Source: Gottschalkia purinilytica
Lineage (GTDB): Bacteria > Bacillota > Clostridia > Tissierellales > Gottschalkiaceae
DNA: 64,000 bases
Assembly: GCF_001190785.1 (NCBI RefSeq)
Contig: NZ_LGSS01000009.1
Location: 62,001-126,000, forward strand
Reading direction: 5' to 3'
Part shown: positions 33,196-42,642 of the stretch, piece by piece
Layout: every line of letters begins with the position of its first letter
Numbering within the stretch: position 1 is the stretch's first letter
Position numbers and translations under genes: made by a program
The notes under the pieces: generated by a model
What the model was told of the DNA's origin: nothing
The model's database searches: none
The model's input: the letters and a program-made list of their open reading frames with translations, nothing else

Positions 33196-35550
33196 CTATG
33201 ATACTCTACTTTTTAATGATTCAATAAAATTCAACTTGTTAATTTTCTTATAAGTTACTAGTTGGGCTAATATTACAAATACTATAGTTATAACACTAGC
33301 CATTAGATAGTCTACATTTGTAGCATTTATCTCAAGTGTGTATATTTCTGTACTAAAACTTTTTTCTAAAGATGCTAATATTCCATTTCCTATTGGTATT
33401 CCTATTAATATACCTAATATAGTCATAATTATATTTTCTTTTGATATAATGTTAAATATTTCTTTCTTAGAAAATCCCATAACCCTTAATGTTGATAACT
33501 CATAATTTCTCTCGGCTATATTCATAATAGTAGAACTATATACAATAACAAATCCAAGTATACCTGCAAAAATAATCATTATACTTATAGTATATAATAA
33601 TAAGTCTACATATTCTTCAAATACAGTTCTCATTTCATTTAAGGATTGAACATTGGATATATATTCTATATTTTCTAAACTCTCTTTTATATTTCCTTTA
33701 TCCTTTGAATTTAAATATACCCCTGTTATTTTATCTTTATAGAAAAGTTCATCTTCCACTTCCTCTATATTCATATAGCCATTTATTCCTAGAGACTGCT
33801 TTACTACTTCTTTTACTTCTACATTTAAATCTTTCTTACCAGGGACAAAGCTTTTTATTTTTATCTTATCACCTTTCTTTGCTCCTATAAAGTTAGCCAA
33901 TCCTTGAGATAACAAGATTCCCCTTTCAGGTAATTTTACAGTTTTGTTTTCTATATCAGTAAATCTATAGGATTTAGTATTCTCTTTTAGTCCTATTATG
34001 TTTACAGTTTTCTTATTACTCTCTTTGGATATCTCAAATGGATATTCAATTTTAGGTTCTATATTAGATGTATTTACTATCTTTTCTATATCATTAACAG
34101 CTTTTAATTCTTCAGGTTTATTAAAATCTATATTATAATCCATTCTTAAAAATTTTGAGTAATGATCATTAAATACACTATTGAAAGCATTTTTTTGTGC
34201 TAAAGGCATTAAAGTTATAGCAAAAGATATTGCTATTCCTAATGAAGTAAATATTAATCTCTTCTTATTTCTAAATATATTTCTCATTACCATCTTTGAA
34301 GTAAATGATAGTCTACTCCATATAAAATTAACTTTATCTAGCAATATTCCTTTTCCTAATTTAGGAGTTTCTGGCTTCATAGATTCTGATGGCAGTATCT
34401 TCATTATCTTTCTTGAACTAAAAGCTCCTGATAATCCGCAAAATATTACTGATATAGCTAATGCTGAAAATAAAAACTTATAATAGAAGTTAAATTTAAG
34501 AACAGGTATGTTAAAATACGTCGCATACAAATTACCTATGCTACTTGATAATATAGTTCCCAAGATTATTCCTATAGTAGATCCTATAACCCCTATTATT
34601 AAGCTAATTTTAATATAGTGAAACATTATTGATTTGTTACTGTAACCTAGTGCTTTGAGAACTCCTATAGGTATTCTATCATTTTTAATCATTCTTGATA
34701 ACATAGCTGATATAATTATAGCAGCAGCTCCTAAAAAAATTATAGGTACACTATCAGATACTTTTTTCACTCCATCTAGTTTATCAGATATTATTCTATT
34801 GCTAAGTTGTTCATCCTTAGAATATAACCTTATAATTCCATATTTTTTTAGTTTATTATTTAATATTTCTTTTGTATCTTTTATCTTGCTTTCATCTTTT
34901 ACTTTTATAGTTATCTCATTATATTGATTTTTCAAACTTAGGTTGTTTTCTAAAAAGCTTTCAGAAACATATATTATCCCAAACTTATCTTCTGCTGGTA
35001 ATAAGCTTTGTTCATTTTCCATTATATAAACATATTCTGGACTAGCCACTATACCTTTTATTTTAAGTTCATAGTTTTCACCTTGTATATAAAGCTTTAG
35101 TGTATCTCCAACTTTTAATCCTGTTGCTTTTGCAAATTGTTCTATAATCAATACTTCTTTATCTGAGTCTATGTTATTTTCTCCATTTATAGTATAAAGC
35201 TTATTTATATTATTCTTTTCAGGTAATGATATTACCCTAGTTTTTATCTTATCTAATTTACTTTCCACTTTTATTTGACCGTCTAATACTAATCTACCTT
35301 CTACATCCTTAACATTTTCAATTTTATCTATGTCTCTTATTGATTCTTTATCGATATTAAAAAAATTCACATATATATCTGCAAAATTAGTTTTATCATA
35401 GTAATAATTAACACCATCTGCTAAGTTAACTGAGCCCATGCTGAGTGCAACATATATCATAAGTCCAACTATTATTAATATAGTAACCGCTAAGAATTGT
35501 CCTTTTGAATCCTTTATTAGTCTTAATGCTCTAATATTTAACTTTTTCAT
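33196..35550 (-). CDS. FtsX/MacB-type ABC permease with two FtsX units
   Basis: 784 residues. Helix near 20-40, a large extracellular MacB periplasmic-core-like domain (about 45-270), three helices, a central cytoplasmic break with a second start-like helix (about 430), a second extracellular domain (about 470-650), and three final helices. The FtsX signature VLKALGYSNKSIMFHYI and LRVMGFSKKEIFNII appears once per half. ATG 35550 overlaps the ATPase stop in TAATG. It functions with the upstream ATPase as a mechanotransmission exporter of lipoproteins, peptides or drugs. Confidence 0.9.
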   Translation of the reverse strand: MKKLNIRALRLIKDSKGQFLAVTILIIVGLMIYVALSMGSVNLADGVNYYYDKTNFADIYVNFFNIDKESIRDIDKIENVKDVEGRLVLDGQIKVESKLDKIKTRVISLPEKNNINKLYTINGENNIDSDKEVLIIEQFAKATGLKVGDTLKLYIQGENYELKIKGIVASPEYVYIMENEQSLLPAEDKFGIIYVSESFLENNLSLKNQYNEITIKVKDESKIKDTKEILNNKLKKYGIIRLYSKDEQLSNRIISDKLDGVKKVSDSVPIIFLGAAAIIISAMLSRMIKNDRIPIGVLKALGYSNKSIMFHYIKISLIIGVIGSTIGIILGTILSSSIGNLYATYFNIPVLKFNFYYKFLFSALAISVIFCGLSGAFSSRKIMKILPSESMKPETPKLGKGILLDKVNFIWSRLSFTSKMVMRNIFRNKKRLIFTSLGIAISFAITLMPLAQKNAFNSVFNDHYSKFLRMDYNIDFNKPEELKAVNDIEKIVNTSNIEPKIEYPFEISKESNKKTVNIIGLKENTKSYRFTDIENKTVKLPERGILLSQGLANFIGAKKGDKIKIKSFVPGKKDLNVEVKEVVKQSLGINGYMNIEEVEDELFYKDKITGVYLNSKDKGNIKESLENIEYISNVQSLNEMRTVFEEYVDLLLYTISIMIIFAGILGFVIVYSSTIMNIAERNYELSTLRVMGFSKKEIFNIISKENIIMTILGILIGIPIGNGILASLEKSFSTEIYTLEINATNVDYLMASVITIVFVILAQLVTYKKINKLNFIESLKSRVS

Positions 35551-36260
35551 TACCAAACAATCCTTTCTGGGCTTATTGGATTTTCATTTATGACATTTTC
35601 AATAATAGTTCCACTTCTCATTCTTATAACTCTATCGGCCATATCAGCTATAGGGGCATTATGAGTTATAACTACAACTGTTTTGTTATGATTTTTATTT
35701 ATTTTTTTAAGTAGTGAAAGTATTGACACTCCTACTTCATAATCTAATGCTCCTGTTGGTTCATCACAAAGTAACAACATTGGATTTTTAGCAATTGCTC
35801 TTGCTATAGCTACTCTTTGTTGTTCTCCTCCACTTAATTGAGATGGAAAGTGATTCTTTCTGTCATTGAGACCAACTTCATCAATTATTGTATCTATACT
35901 TAAAGGATTCTTACATATTTCTGTAGCAAGTTCTATGTTTTCTTTCGATGTTAAATTAGATGTAAGGTTATAAAACTGAAATACAAATCCTATACTATTT
36001 CTTCTATATTCAGTAAGTTTCTTATCATTATACTTAGTAATATTTTCTCCATTTAACAGGACTTCTCCCTCTGTAGGTATATCCATTCCTCCAATAATGT
36101 TCAGTAGAGTACTTTTTCCTGAACCACTAGGACCTAGTATAACTACAAATTCTCCGTCATTTATTTCTAAAGAAACATTCTTAAGTGCTTTTACTGTTAC
36201 TTCACCAAGTTTATAATCTTTTGATACATCTGATAATTTAAGAAATATATTATTTTCCAT
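35550..36260 (-). CDS. MacB/LolD-type ABC transporter ATP-binding protein
   Basis: 236 residues. Walker [10 protein letters not shown] (about 44), Q-loop in FVFQFYNL, signature LSGGEQQR, Walker [13 protein letters not shown] and H-loop VVITHN. The LSGGEQQR and DEPTGALD forms are typical of the MacB/LolD subfamily. Site AAAGGGGTG before the ATG. First gene of the exporter operon. Confidence 0.94.
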   Translation of the reverse strand: MENNIFLKLSDVSKDYKLGEVTVKALKNVSLEINDGEFVVILGPSGSGKSTLLNIIGGMDIPTEGEVLLNGENITKYNDKKLTEYRRNSIGFVFQFYNLTSNLTSKENIELATEICKNPLSIDTIIDEVGLNDRKNHFPSQLSGGEQQRVAIARAIAKNPMLLLCDEPTGALDYEVGVSILSLLKKINKNHNKTVVVITHNAPIADMADRVIRMRSGTIIENVINENPISPERIVW

Positions 36261-36283
36261 ACTTTCACCCCTTTAATTTTATT

Positions 36284-36335
36284 AACCACCTGGTCAATTT
36301 TATTATATTCTACACCTAATTGACTACGTAGTCAA
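36284..36335 (-). promoter_or_regulatory. Promoter and paired TetR-like operators of the exporter operon
   Basis: A perfect palindrome TTGACTACGTAGTCAA lies at 36320-36335, and a related imperfect one (TTGACC, AGGT, GGTTAA on the minus strand) at 36284-36299. Between them is TATAAT (minus strand, 36302-36307). The upstream palindrome covers the -35 area and the downstream one the early transcript: a classic repressor arrangement for the TetR protein of the same operon. Confidence 0.65.
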
Positions 36336-36367
36336 TATGGTATTTTTATTAATAATTATTTACCTTA

Positions 36368-36396
36368 TTGAATATTCATTAGATTCATGGTACTAT
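36368..36396 (+). promoter_or_regulatory. Promoter of the 40-aa membrane peptide gene
   Basis: TTGAAT near 36368, a 17-bp spacer and TACTAT near 36391, about 30 bp before the peptide's start region. Confidence 0.5.
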
Positions 36397-36427
36397 GATT
36401 TTAAATAAAAAGGGGTGAATAAAGAGT

Positions 36428-36550
36428 ATGGATATATCTGTGAATATACTTCCTAATTTCTTGAATTTTGTTCTTCAAATTATCTCTACTATTGTTCTCA
36501 TATCAGTTGTTTATATTATTATCAAATTAGTTAGAAAAGCTCTAAGATAG
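36428..36550 (+). CDS. 40-residue single-span membrane peptide
   Basis: Reads MDISVNILPNFLNFVLQIIS, then TIVLISVVYIIIKL, ending VRKALR. One hydrophobic helix (about 14-33) is followed by a basic tail. The site is imperfect (GGGGTG 12 bases before, or AAAGAG directly before the ATG). It has its own promoter and a very strong terminator, so the unit is about 300 bp, isolated between two unrelated operons. Size, single helix and Lys/Arg tail resemble type I toxin peptides or small membrane modulators of Clostridia; neither is proven. No antisense RNA promoter was identified. Confidence 0.6.
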   Translation: MDISVNILPNFLNFVLQIISTIVLISVVYIIIKLVRKALR

Positions 36551-36637
36551 TATAAACACTATCAATCTATATCTAGAATATTAATTTATCTTTATGATTA
36601 AGAAATTATAATTACTAATGTAAATGTACATAATGTA

Positions 36638-36689
36638 AAAGGCTTATTTCTGTATCAAGTATTAATCTTGTACAGAAATAAGCCTTTTA
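36638..36689 (+). terminator. Terminator of the membrane peptide unit
   Basis: 18-bp perfect arms 36638-36655 and 36672-36689, ending in T4. The rest of 36690-36973 holds nothing recognised. Confidence 0.8.
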
Positions 36690-36973
36690 TATTACTTAAA
36701 ATTATAGTTAATTATTTTATTAAAGTATTTATATCTTTAGTTATAATTCATATGCTTTATAATATTACATTATCATGGCAATCCTAGATATAAAACTTTT
36801 ATTATAATTGTCTCTTCCTAATAAATTAAAGTCTACACTCTATTAACAATATCTCAAATAACTTAATATGTTATTTTTATTTATTCTTTTTCTGTCTTAG
36901 ATTAATAGATGAATCAGAAAACAAATCGGGACATCCGAATAAAAAGATATGCTCTTTGTTTATGTAGGATTTA

Positions 36974-37591
36974 CTATTTTTTAAAAATACCAAAAGGTTT
37001 TCCTACAGGTAGGAATTCTCTTTCAAAGTGAGCATTTAATATTGATGCTGCTGAACCATAAAATGAGAATAAAGATATTAATAGTTCTGCATATCCAGCA
37101 AGTTTACTTGAAAATCCATATGCAATATTGAATGAACTAAGAGACAATCCTAAGAACAATAAATCAATTAAGAAGAAAATTGTAAATAATACTTTATGAG
37201 TTTCCATAGCTCCTATAGTCATATAAATAGTAAAAATTAAATATCCAACAAATGCAATTCCTAGTTGATTAGGGTCAGCAGTAGAAGCTAGCTTTTCTCC
37301 AAATACACCCATCTTTATAAGCCAGGAAAAAGCAGTACCAAACCAGAAAAAAGCATAACCACCAAAAGCAGTAGTACCAAAAACATTGCCTTTTTTAGCA
37401 TCATTGATACAAGCAAATAATTGTGCAAAACTACCTAAAAATATTGCCCAAGGTATTACAAGAGATACTTCACTAGTAAATCCAAGCTTTTGGCTAGAAG
37501 CTACTAATGTAACCATAGCTAGTCCAAATAACCCTAATGCTGATGGATCAGCAGTAACAACTTTTACATTTTGAGTTTCGTTTAATTTCAT
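36974..37591 (-). CDS. GPR1/FUN34/YaaH-family acetate/succinate transporter (SatP-like)
   Basis: 205 residues with six helices. The family motif NPAPLGL appears as ADPSALGLFGLAM at the first helix. Typical length is about 190-210. ATG 37591 follows AAGGAGG; the 25 codons before it lack a ribosome site and cross the promoter. Moves acetate and other short monocarboxylates or succinate through the membrane. In a fermenter it may export acetate. Confidence 0.9.
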   Translation of the reverse strand: MKLNETQNVKVVTADPSALGLFGLAMVTLVASSQKLGFTSEVSLVIPWAIFLGSFAQLFACINDAKKGNVFGTTAFGGYAFFWFGTAFSWLIKMGVFGEKLASTADPNQLGIAFVGYLIFTIYMTIGAMETHKVLFTIFFLIDLLFLGLSLSSFNIAYGFSSKLAGYAELLISLFSFYGSAASILNAHFEREFLPVGKPFGIFKK

Positions 37592-37637
37592 ATAGTCCTC
37601 CTTAATATTATAATAATTATAAATACGCACAACGGAC

Positions 37638-37666
37638 ATAATACCATCAAATTTGACAAAATGCAA
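37638..37666 (-). promoter_or_regulatory. Promoter of the acetate transporter gene
   Basis: Minus strand TTGCAT (37661-37666), 17-bp spacer, TATTAT (37638-37643). Confidence 0.6.
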
Positions 37667-37673
37667 CTAAAAA

Positions 37674-37712
37674 AATAACTATAGCTCTTACTAAGTTCAG
37701 AGTATAGTTATT
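37674..37712 (-). terminator. Terminator of the CprABC-KR-like operon
   Basis: AATAACTATA (37674-37683) pairs with TATAGTTATT (37703-37712), with CTCT/AGAG inside; on the minus strand a T7 run follows. It lies about 150 bp after the kinase stop. Confidence 0.75.
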
Positions 37713-37862
37713 AAAGATATATAAATACTTTTAATCTAAATATTTTCTAATGTAAACATGTATTGATAATATAAATAAAGATGAAATAAAGTAATTTATT
37801 TAGTTTAAAATGTCGTTGTAATTTTTTATCTACTCTTCTGTGTTGTCTTATTCATATTGTAT

Positions 37863-39293
37863 TTATATTTTATTTATTATAATAGTAACTTCTGTTCCTT
37901 CTCCCTTTTTACTATCTATCTCTATGGTTCCTCCATGAACTTCTATTATATCCTTTGATATAGCCATGCCTAGGCCTGATCCTTTATGAATTTCGGAAGT
38001 ATTTGTGCCTCTATAGTATCTTTTAAAAACATTTTTTAAATCATTTTGATCTATACCTTTACCATCATCTTTAATTTTTATAGATACCTTATTGACTTTA
38101 TCTACAACTATAACTTGTATATTAACATCTTTATTGTTGTGTATGATTGCATTATAAATCAAATTATTTAAAGCTCTTTTAAAAAAGTTCATATCTATAT
38201 CCACATGTATTGGTTCTTTTTCATATTTAAGTTCTATATTTATGTGAGAATATTTAGGATCATTTAGAATATCTATTATAGACTCCTTAATAAATCCTAT
38301 TATATTTACTCTTTGTTTATCTAATATAATCATATTGTTTTTAAATTTATATGTTAAGTTTAAATCTTCTACTAAATTTTGAAGATACAATGATTTGTTA
38401 AATATAATATCTACATAACTCTGTATCTCCTCATTTGTGCAGTGATATTCAGTATCTCTTATTATCTCTGCATAACCTTTTATAGATGACAATGGAGTTT
38501 TTATATCGTGAGATATATTAGATATCCATTCTTGCCTGAACTTTTCAATTTGTCTTCTTTCTTCTTGACTTTCCCTTAAATTATCAGAAAGAGTATTTAA
38601 ATTAGTAAATACCTCTTTATAAACTCCTTTTTCTTCATAAACAATGTCATAATAGCCTTTAGAAAGATTCTTAATTCCTTCAATTATTTTTTCTAAAGGT
38701 CTAGTAAGTTTAATACCAAACATATTTCCTATGATTGCTATAGCTATAATATCTATAGCTAGTATCCAAAAAGATTTACTTCCAAATATAGCTTCTGCTA
38801 CATTCGTAGGATTAAAATATAATGTATATTTTACTATTTTACTTTTTGGAAATCCTATAATATAAGTCCATTTATAGTTTTCCTTTTCTATATAATCTAC
38901 AAAAATAGTACTATCACCCATATCATATCTATTAAAGTTTACTATTTCTATTGGAGAATACTTGCTAGGAGTATCTTTAGTTTTTTTATAACTATACACC
39001 TCTCTTCCATTCTCATCTAAAATTTGTATCCAACCTTGATTCTCAACGACTTTGTCCAATCCTTTTTTAGACATATAAGGAGTATTATCTTTAAAAGTTA
39101 TATATTTCTTGAATTCACTTACGTATTTATCTATATTTACAATTTCTTTTTTTTGATCTCTAATATTATATCTTTTGGCTAAGACAAATCCTACTATTAT
39201 AAAATTTATGATAATAACTGAAAGAGCACATAATATTAACGCTCCTATGAATCTATTAATTATTTTACCTTTAGCTTTATATTTAAATCCCAT
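37863..39293 (-). CDS. Sensor histidine kinase, CprK-like
   Basis: 476 residues: helix 1 at 14-38, extracellular sensor 40-170, helix 2 at 174-194, HAMP to about 245, phospho-acceptor H262 in WISNISHDIKTPLSSIKGY, N-box NNLIYNAIIHN, G-boxes DDGKGID and GSGLGMAISK. It starts one base after the regulator stop. In the C. difficile Cpr system the equivalent kinase senses lantibiotics and activates the transporter genes beside it; the same role is inferred here from operon layout. Confidence 0.92.
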   Translation of the reverse strand: MGFKYKAKGKIINRFIGALILCALSVIIINFIIVGFVLAKRYNIRDQKKEIVNIDKYVSEFKKYITFKDNTPYMSKKGLDKVVENQGWIQILDENGREVYSYKKTKDTPSKYSPIEIVNFNRYDMGDSTIFVDYIEKENYKWTYIIGFPKSKIVKYTLYFNPTNVAEAIFGSKSFWILAIDIIAIAIIGNMFGIKLTRPLEKIIEGIKNLSKGYYDIVYEEKGVYKEVFTNLNTLSDNLRESQEERRQIEKFRQEWISNISHDIKTPLSSIKGYAEIIRDTEYHCTNEEIQSYVDIIFNKSLYLQNLVEDLNLTYKFKNNMIILDKQRVNIIGFIKESIIDILNDPKYSHINIELKYEKEPIHVDIDMNFFKRALNNLIYNAIIHNNKDVNIQVIVVDKVNKVSIKIKDDGKGIDQNDLKNVFKRYYRGTNTSEIHKGSGLGMAISKDIIEVHGGTIEIDSKKGEGTEVTIIINKI

Positions 39294-39294
39294 C

Positions 39295-39999
39295 TTAATC
39301 TTCCTTACTTACTAGCTTATATCCTAGACCTTTTATGGTTTTAATATATTCAGGATTAGAAGGTTCATTTTCTATTTTTTCTCTTATTCTTCTTATATGA
39401 ACCATTATAGTATTGTCATATCCTATACTTTCCTCTCCCCATACTTGTTCGAATAGCTTTTCCTTACTTAGTATCTGATTAATATTTTTAGCCATATATA
39501 AAAGCAGTTGATATTCTTTAGCTTTTAATTCTATTTCTTTACCTTTTTTTAATACTATTGATTTTTCTTCATTAATTTCTATATCTCCAAACTTAAGAGT
39601 CTTATTTTCTTTCAATAATGTATTTTTCATATAATCTATTCTTCTTAAATGTGCCTTTATTCTAAAAGCAAGCTCTTTTGGACTAAATGGTTTTGTAACA
39701 TAATCATCTCCACCTAGCCCAAGAGCAAGTATTTTATCTATATCTTCAGATTTTGCAGATAAAAATATAATAGGCGAATAAGTTATTTCTCTTATTTTTT
39801 TACAGGCTTCAAAACCATCTATATCTGGGAGCATAATATCTAGAACTATAATGTCTGGACTTTTAATTTTACACATTTCTATTCCATCTAAAGCTGTTTT
39901 TGCCTTAAAAATATTTTCAAATCCTTCTTTTCTGAGTACCGTCTCTATAAGGTTTAAGAGTTCAACTTCATCATCTATTAAAAGTATTCTTTCATTCAT
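39295..39999 (-). CDS. OmpR-family response regulator, CprR-like
   Basis: 234 residues. Receiver with D9-D10 and phospho-acceptor D54 (IVLDIMLPDIDG), Lys in DDYVTKPF; winged-helix DNA-binding domain with YDNTIMVHIRRIREKIE and IKGLGYKL. AAAGGGAT precedes the ATG. It probably binds the three TTTAAGGTT direct repeats before the ATPase gene of the same operon. Confidence 0.93.
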   Translation of the reverse strand: MNERILLIDDEVELLNLIETVLRKEGFENIFKAKTALDGIEMCKIKSPDIIVLDIMLPDIDGFEACKKIREITYSPIIFLSAKSEDIDKILALGLGGDDYVTKPFSPKELAFRIKAHLRRIDYMKNTLLKENKTLKFGDIEINEEKSIVLKKGKEIELKAKEYQLLLYMAKNINQILSKEKLFEQVWGEESIGYDNTIMVHIRRIREKIENEPSNPEYIKTIKGLGYKLVSKED

Positions 40000-40036
40000 T
40001 CTAGTTTTATCCCTTTCCTAAAACAATTTATCTACT

Positions 40037-40753
40037 TTAATTTAACACATCTCTTCTTTTTAAACAAACTAGTCCTACTAGGAATATTATTGAAAATATA
40101 ATGAGACTTGCTATTGGATAATTAAATTCTTTTTGCAATGCCTCATTGAACCCTCCATAAAAAGATAATATTGGATAATCCCATATATAATACATCCAAA
40201 ATCTTTTTGAATTAGCAGCTAGTATTGCCGGCATATTTAGTATTAGTCCTATTCCAATAGAATATAAGGAATTAGTAAGATTTACTGATAATAAATATTG
40301 AATGAGTATTATAGGAAAAGCTGATATATATGCTATAATAGGTCCTTTAAATAATACTTCATAATTTATAGGATCTGTTATTCCATTTATTTTTCCTATT
40401 AGTACTAATGCACAAGAAACTAATATAACGTTTATTAGAACTAAAATATATCCTATAATAAGCTTTGTAATATAAAAGTTACCTCTTCTAATAGGCAAAG
40501 AAAGCATTTTTCTCCATCCATTTCCACTATGCTCTATTTTCATTAATATAGCCATAATTACACATATAAGTATAGGAAATAAAAATTGAGCATAGAATGG
40601 AATTATACTTACATATAAGTCTATCCAATCTATAAATCCCTTTTTTTCCCTTGCAAAAGATAGTAATAATATAAAAATAGGAATTGAAATCAATAAAGAA
40701 AAAATCCCTGAATTTTTAAGCTTTAGCAATTCACTTTTCAATAATCTTATCAT
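40037..40753 (-). CDS. Lantibiotic-immunity-type ABC-2 permease, second subunit (MutG/EpiG-like)
   Basis: 238 residues, six helices. KSELLKLKNSGIFSLLISIPI, then KIEHSGNGWRKMLSLPIRRGNFYITKL, are typical of the ABC-2 permeases of lantibiotic self-protection transporters. ATG 40753 follows GAGGAGGG; the five codons before it overlap that site. It pairs with the 40782 permease and the 41531 ATPase to expel antimicrobial peptides from the membrane. Confidence 0.85.
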   Translation of the reverse strand: MIRLLKSELLKLKNSGIFSLLISIPIFILLLSFAREKKGFIDWIDLYVSIIPFYAQFLFPILICVIMAILMKIEHSGNGWRKMLSLPIRRGNFYITKLIIGYILVLINVILVSCALVLIGKINGITDPINYEVLFKGPIIAYISAFPIILIQYLLSVNLTNSLYSIGIGLILNMPAILAANSKRFWMYYIWDYPILSFYGGFNEALQKEFNYPIASLIIFSIIFLVGLVCLKRRDVLN

Positions 40754-40781
40754 TTTATCCCTCCTCAATAAATATTATTTT

Positions 40782-41528
40782 CTAATTAGTGATATCTTTT
40801 CTCTTAAAAGTAACTACCCCTAGAGTTAAGAATATAGCAGTACTTATTAAGCTTCCTAAAACTAACTTTTTGATCTCAATATCTGTGTAATACGCTAAAA
40901 ATAAATAGTTGTAAGGAATAAAGTACCCTAGTCCACTATTTTTAACAATGGAAACACCTAGAAATGTTCCTAGCACTCCGTATGAAACAGATTTTATATT
41001 ATTTTTATTAATTACCGATAAAAACTGTTGAGTACTAATTATTCCAAATAGAGCAATCCATTGAAATACTATATTTTTTAGTGGTATAACTATATCAAAT
41101 TCTTTTTCAAATCCAAATATAAGACCTATTATTATTAGTCCTAAAGTATTCAAAACAGGAACTGTAAAAGTAGCTATTATACTAGTTATATATTTAGATA
41201 TATATAACTTTTCTTTAGATAAAGGTATTGTAAGGCTATATTTCCATCCTCCATTTTTATCTTCTATACTGAAAACAATACTTGCTATAATTATAGAGAA
41301 CATAGTAAAAAAGATAGCATATCCAGCAGTACCATAGTTCTCTAAAAAAATCATATCCCATTTTCCAAGGCCTCTTTGAGAATAAACTTCTATTAAATAA
41401 TCTTTTCTAATATAGATATCTAAGAAAACCAAAAAAGCCTCACCTATTGGAAATAGAAATAGTAATTTTTTAAATAGTGTTCTTTTGTGTTTAAGAATTT
41501 CAGAATTTATACATTCCATAAAAGCCAT
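40782..41528 (-). CDS. Lantibiotic-immunity-type ABC-2 permease, first subunit (MutE/EpiE-like)
   Basis: 248 residues, six helices. SEILKHKRTLFKKLLFLFPI and IEDKNGGWKYSLTIPLSKEKLYISKYI are the family hallmarks (the GGWK-x-SLTIPLSK element after helix 2). It starts two bases after the ATPase stop, with GAGGTGA as ribosome site, and is followed 28 bp later by the second permease. Works as a heterodimer with it. Confidence 0.87.
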   Translation of the reverse strand: MAFMECINSEILKHKRTLFKKLLFLFPIGEAFLVFLDIYIRKDYLIEVYSQRGLGKWDMIFLENYGTAGYAIFFTMFSIIIASIVFSIEDKNGGWKYSLTIPLSKEKLYISKYITSIIATFTVPVLNTLGLIIIGLIFGFEKEFDIVIPLKNIVFQWIALFGIISTQQFLSVINKNNIKSVSYGVLGTFLGVSIVKNSGLGYFIPYNYLFLAYYTDIEIKKLVLGSLISTAIFLTLGVVTFKRKDITN

Positions 41529-41530
41529 TA

Positions 41531-42439
41531 CTATTTCACCTCACTCTGGGTCATATTTAAAAATATCTCTTCTAAAGATTCTTGTTGTTTGTTTAAATAG
41601 TATACTTGATGACCTTCATTTACTAAAAGTCCATTTATATCTTCTGGATTTCCTTGTTCAGAAGGAACGCATATTTTATCTCCTTTTATTTCCGCAGCAT
41701 ATCCACTTTTAATTAAAAAATAATATGAATTTTTAATATCTTTGGTTTTAATTTGAATTTCTTCACTTATAGATCTTTTTAACTCTTCCATACTTCCTTG
41801 AAAATGAATCTTACCTTTATTAATTATTCCTATATGCGTCGCCATTATTTCTATTTCACTTAATATATGACTAGACACTAAAACAGTCATTCCTTGCTTC
41901 TCAGGTAAGCTCTTTATAAGTTCTCTAATTTCTTGAATACCTGCTGGGTCTAATCCATTTGTAGGTTCATCTAATATCAAAAGTTTTGGATTTCCAAGTA
42001 AAGCCTGTGCTATTCCTAATCTTTGTTTCATTCCTAAAGAAAACTTTTTTACTTGAGAGTTTTGCCATTTTTCTAATCCTACTATATTCAATACTCTACT
42101 TATTTCGTCTTTTTTAAGTCCTAATATGTTTGCACTTATACTCAAATTTTCAAAAGCAGTTAAGTTCTCATAGTAGGAAGGATACTCAACTAAAGACCCT
42201 ATATTTTTTAATATATCTAGATTATTCGTGGTAACATTTTTATTAAATATTTTTATACTTCCATTAGTAGGTCTAATAAGTCCTAAAAGCATTCTAATGG
42301 TTGTAGATTTCCCTGCACCATTAGGTCCTAAAAATCCATATATTTGTCCTTCTTTAACTTCTAAATTAATACTATCTACAGCTGTAAACTTTCCAAATCT
42401 TTTAGTTAAGTTTTCAGTTTTTATTATATATTCACTCAT
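41531..42439 (-). CDS. Lantibiotic-immunity-type ABC ATPase with E-loop (CprA/LanF-like)
   Basis: 302 residues. Walker A GPNGAGKST, signature FSLGMKQRLGIAQAL, Walker B LLILDEPTNGLD, H-loop SSHILSE. Where most ABC ATPases have Gln in the Q-loop, this one has Glu (IGSLVEYPSYYENL). That E-loop is known from lantibiotic transporters such as NukF. The C-terminal 80 residues form the regulatory tail common to LanF. AAGGAGG precedes the ATG. First gene of the five-gene operon ATPase-permease-permease-regulator-kinase. Confidence 0.92.
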   Translation of the reverse strand: MSEYIIKTENLTKRFGKFTAVDSINLEVKEGQIYGFLGPNGAGKSTTIRMLLGLIRPTNGSIKIFNKNVTTNNLDILKNIGSLVEYPSYYENLTAFENLSISANILGLKKDEISRVLNIVGLEKWQNSQVKKFSLGMKQRLGIAQALLGNPKLLILDEPTNGLDPAGIQEIRELIKSLPEKQGMTVLVSSHILSEIEIMATHIGIINKGKIHFQGSMEELKRSISEEIQIKTKDIKNSYYFLIKSGYAAEIKGDKICVPSEQGNPEDINGLLVNEGHQVYYLNKQQESLEEIFLNMTQSEVK

Positions 42440-42469
42440 TTAGCTACCTCCTTTATTACTTTCAATAGT

Positions 42470-42524
42470 ATTATAAAATATCAACCTTAAACTCATATCA
42501 CCTGAACCTTAAATAAACCTTAAA
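42470..42524 (-). promoter_or_regulatory. Activator-dependent promoter with three TTTAAGGTT direct repeats
   Basis: On the minus strand TTTAAGGTT occurs at forward 42516-42524, 42505-42513 and 42483-42491: exact copies with periods of 11 and 22 bp, all on one DNA face. TATAAT (42470-42475) follows the last copy by 7 bases, and no good -35 hexamer is present. This is the expected layout for activation by the operon's OmpR-type regulator. Confidence 0.75.
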
Positions 42525-42594
42525 TAATTATAAGACAATATATATTACTGTTTTCAATATATCTTAACATCATATTATTTGGGTTCAAAAAATA

Positions 42595-42626
42595 AAAAAA
42601 CCTGTAACAAAAATTACAGGTTTTTT
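42595..42626. terminator. Terminator of the amino-acid ABC operon
   Basis: AAAAAACCTGTAA (42595-42607) pairs with TTACAGGTTTTTT (42614-42626), 16 bp past the permease stop. Confidence 0.88.
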
Positions 42627-42642
42627 ATAACAATCTAATATT

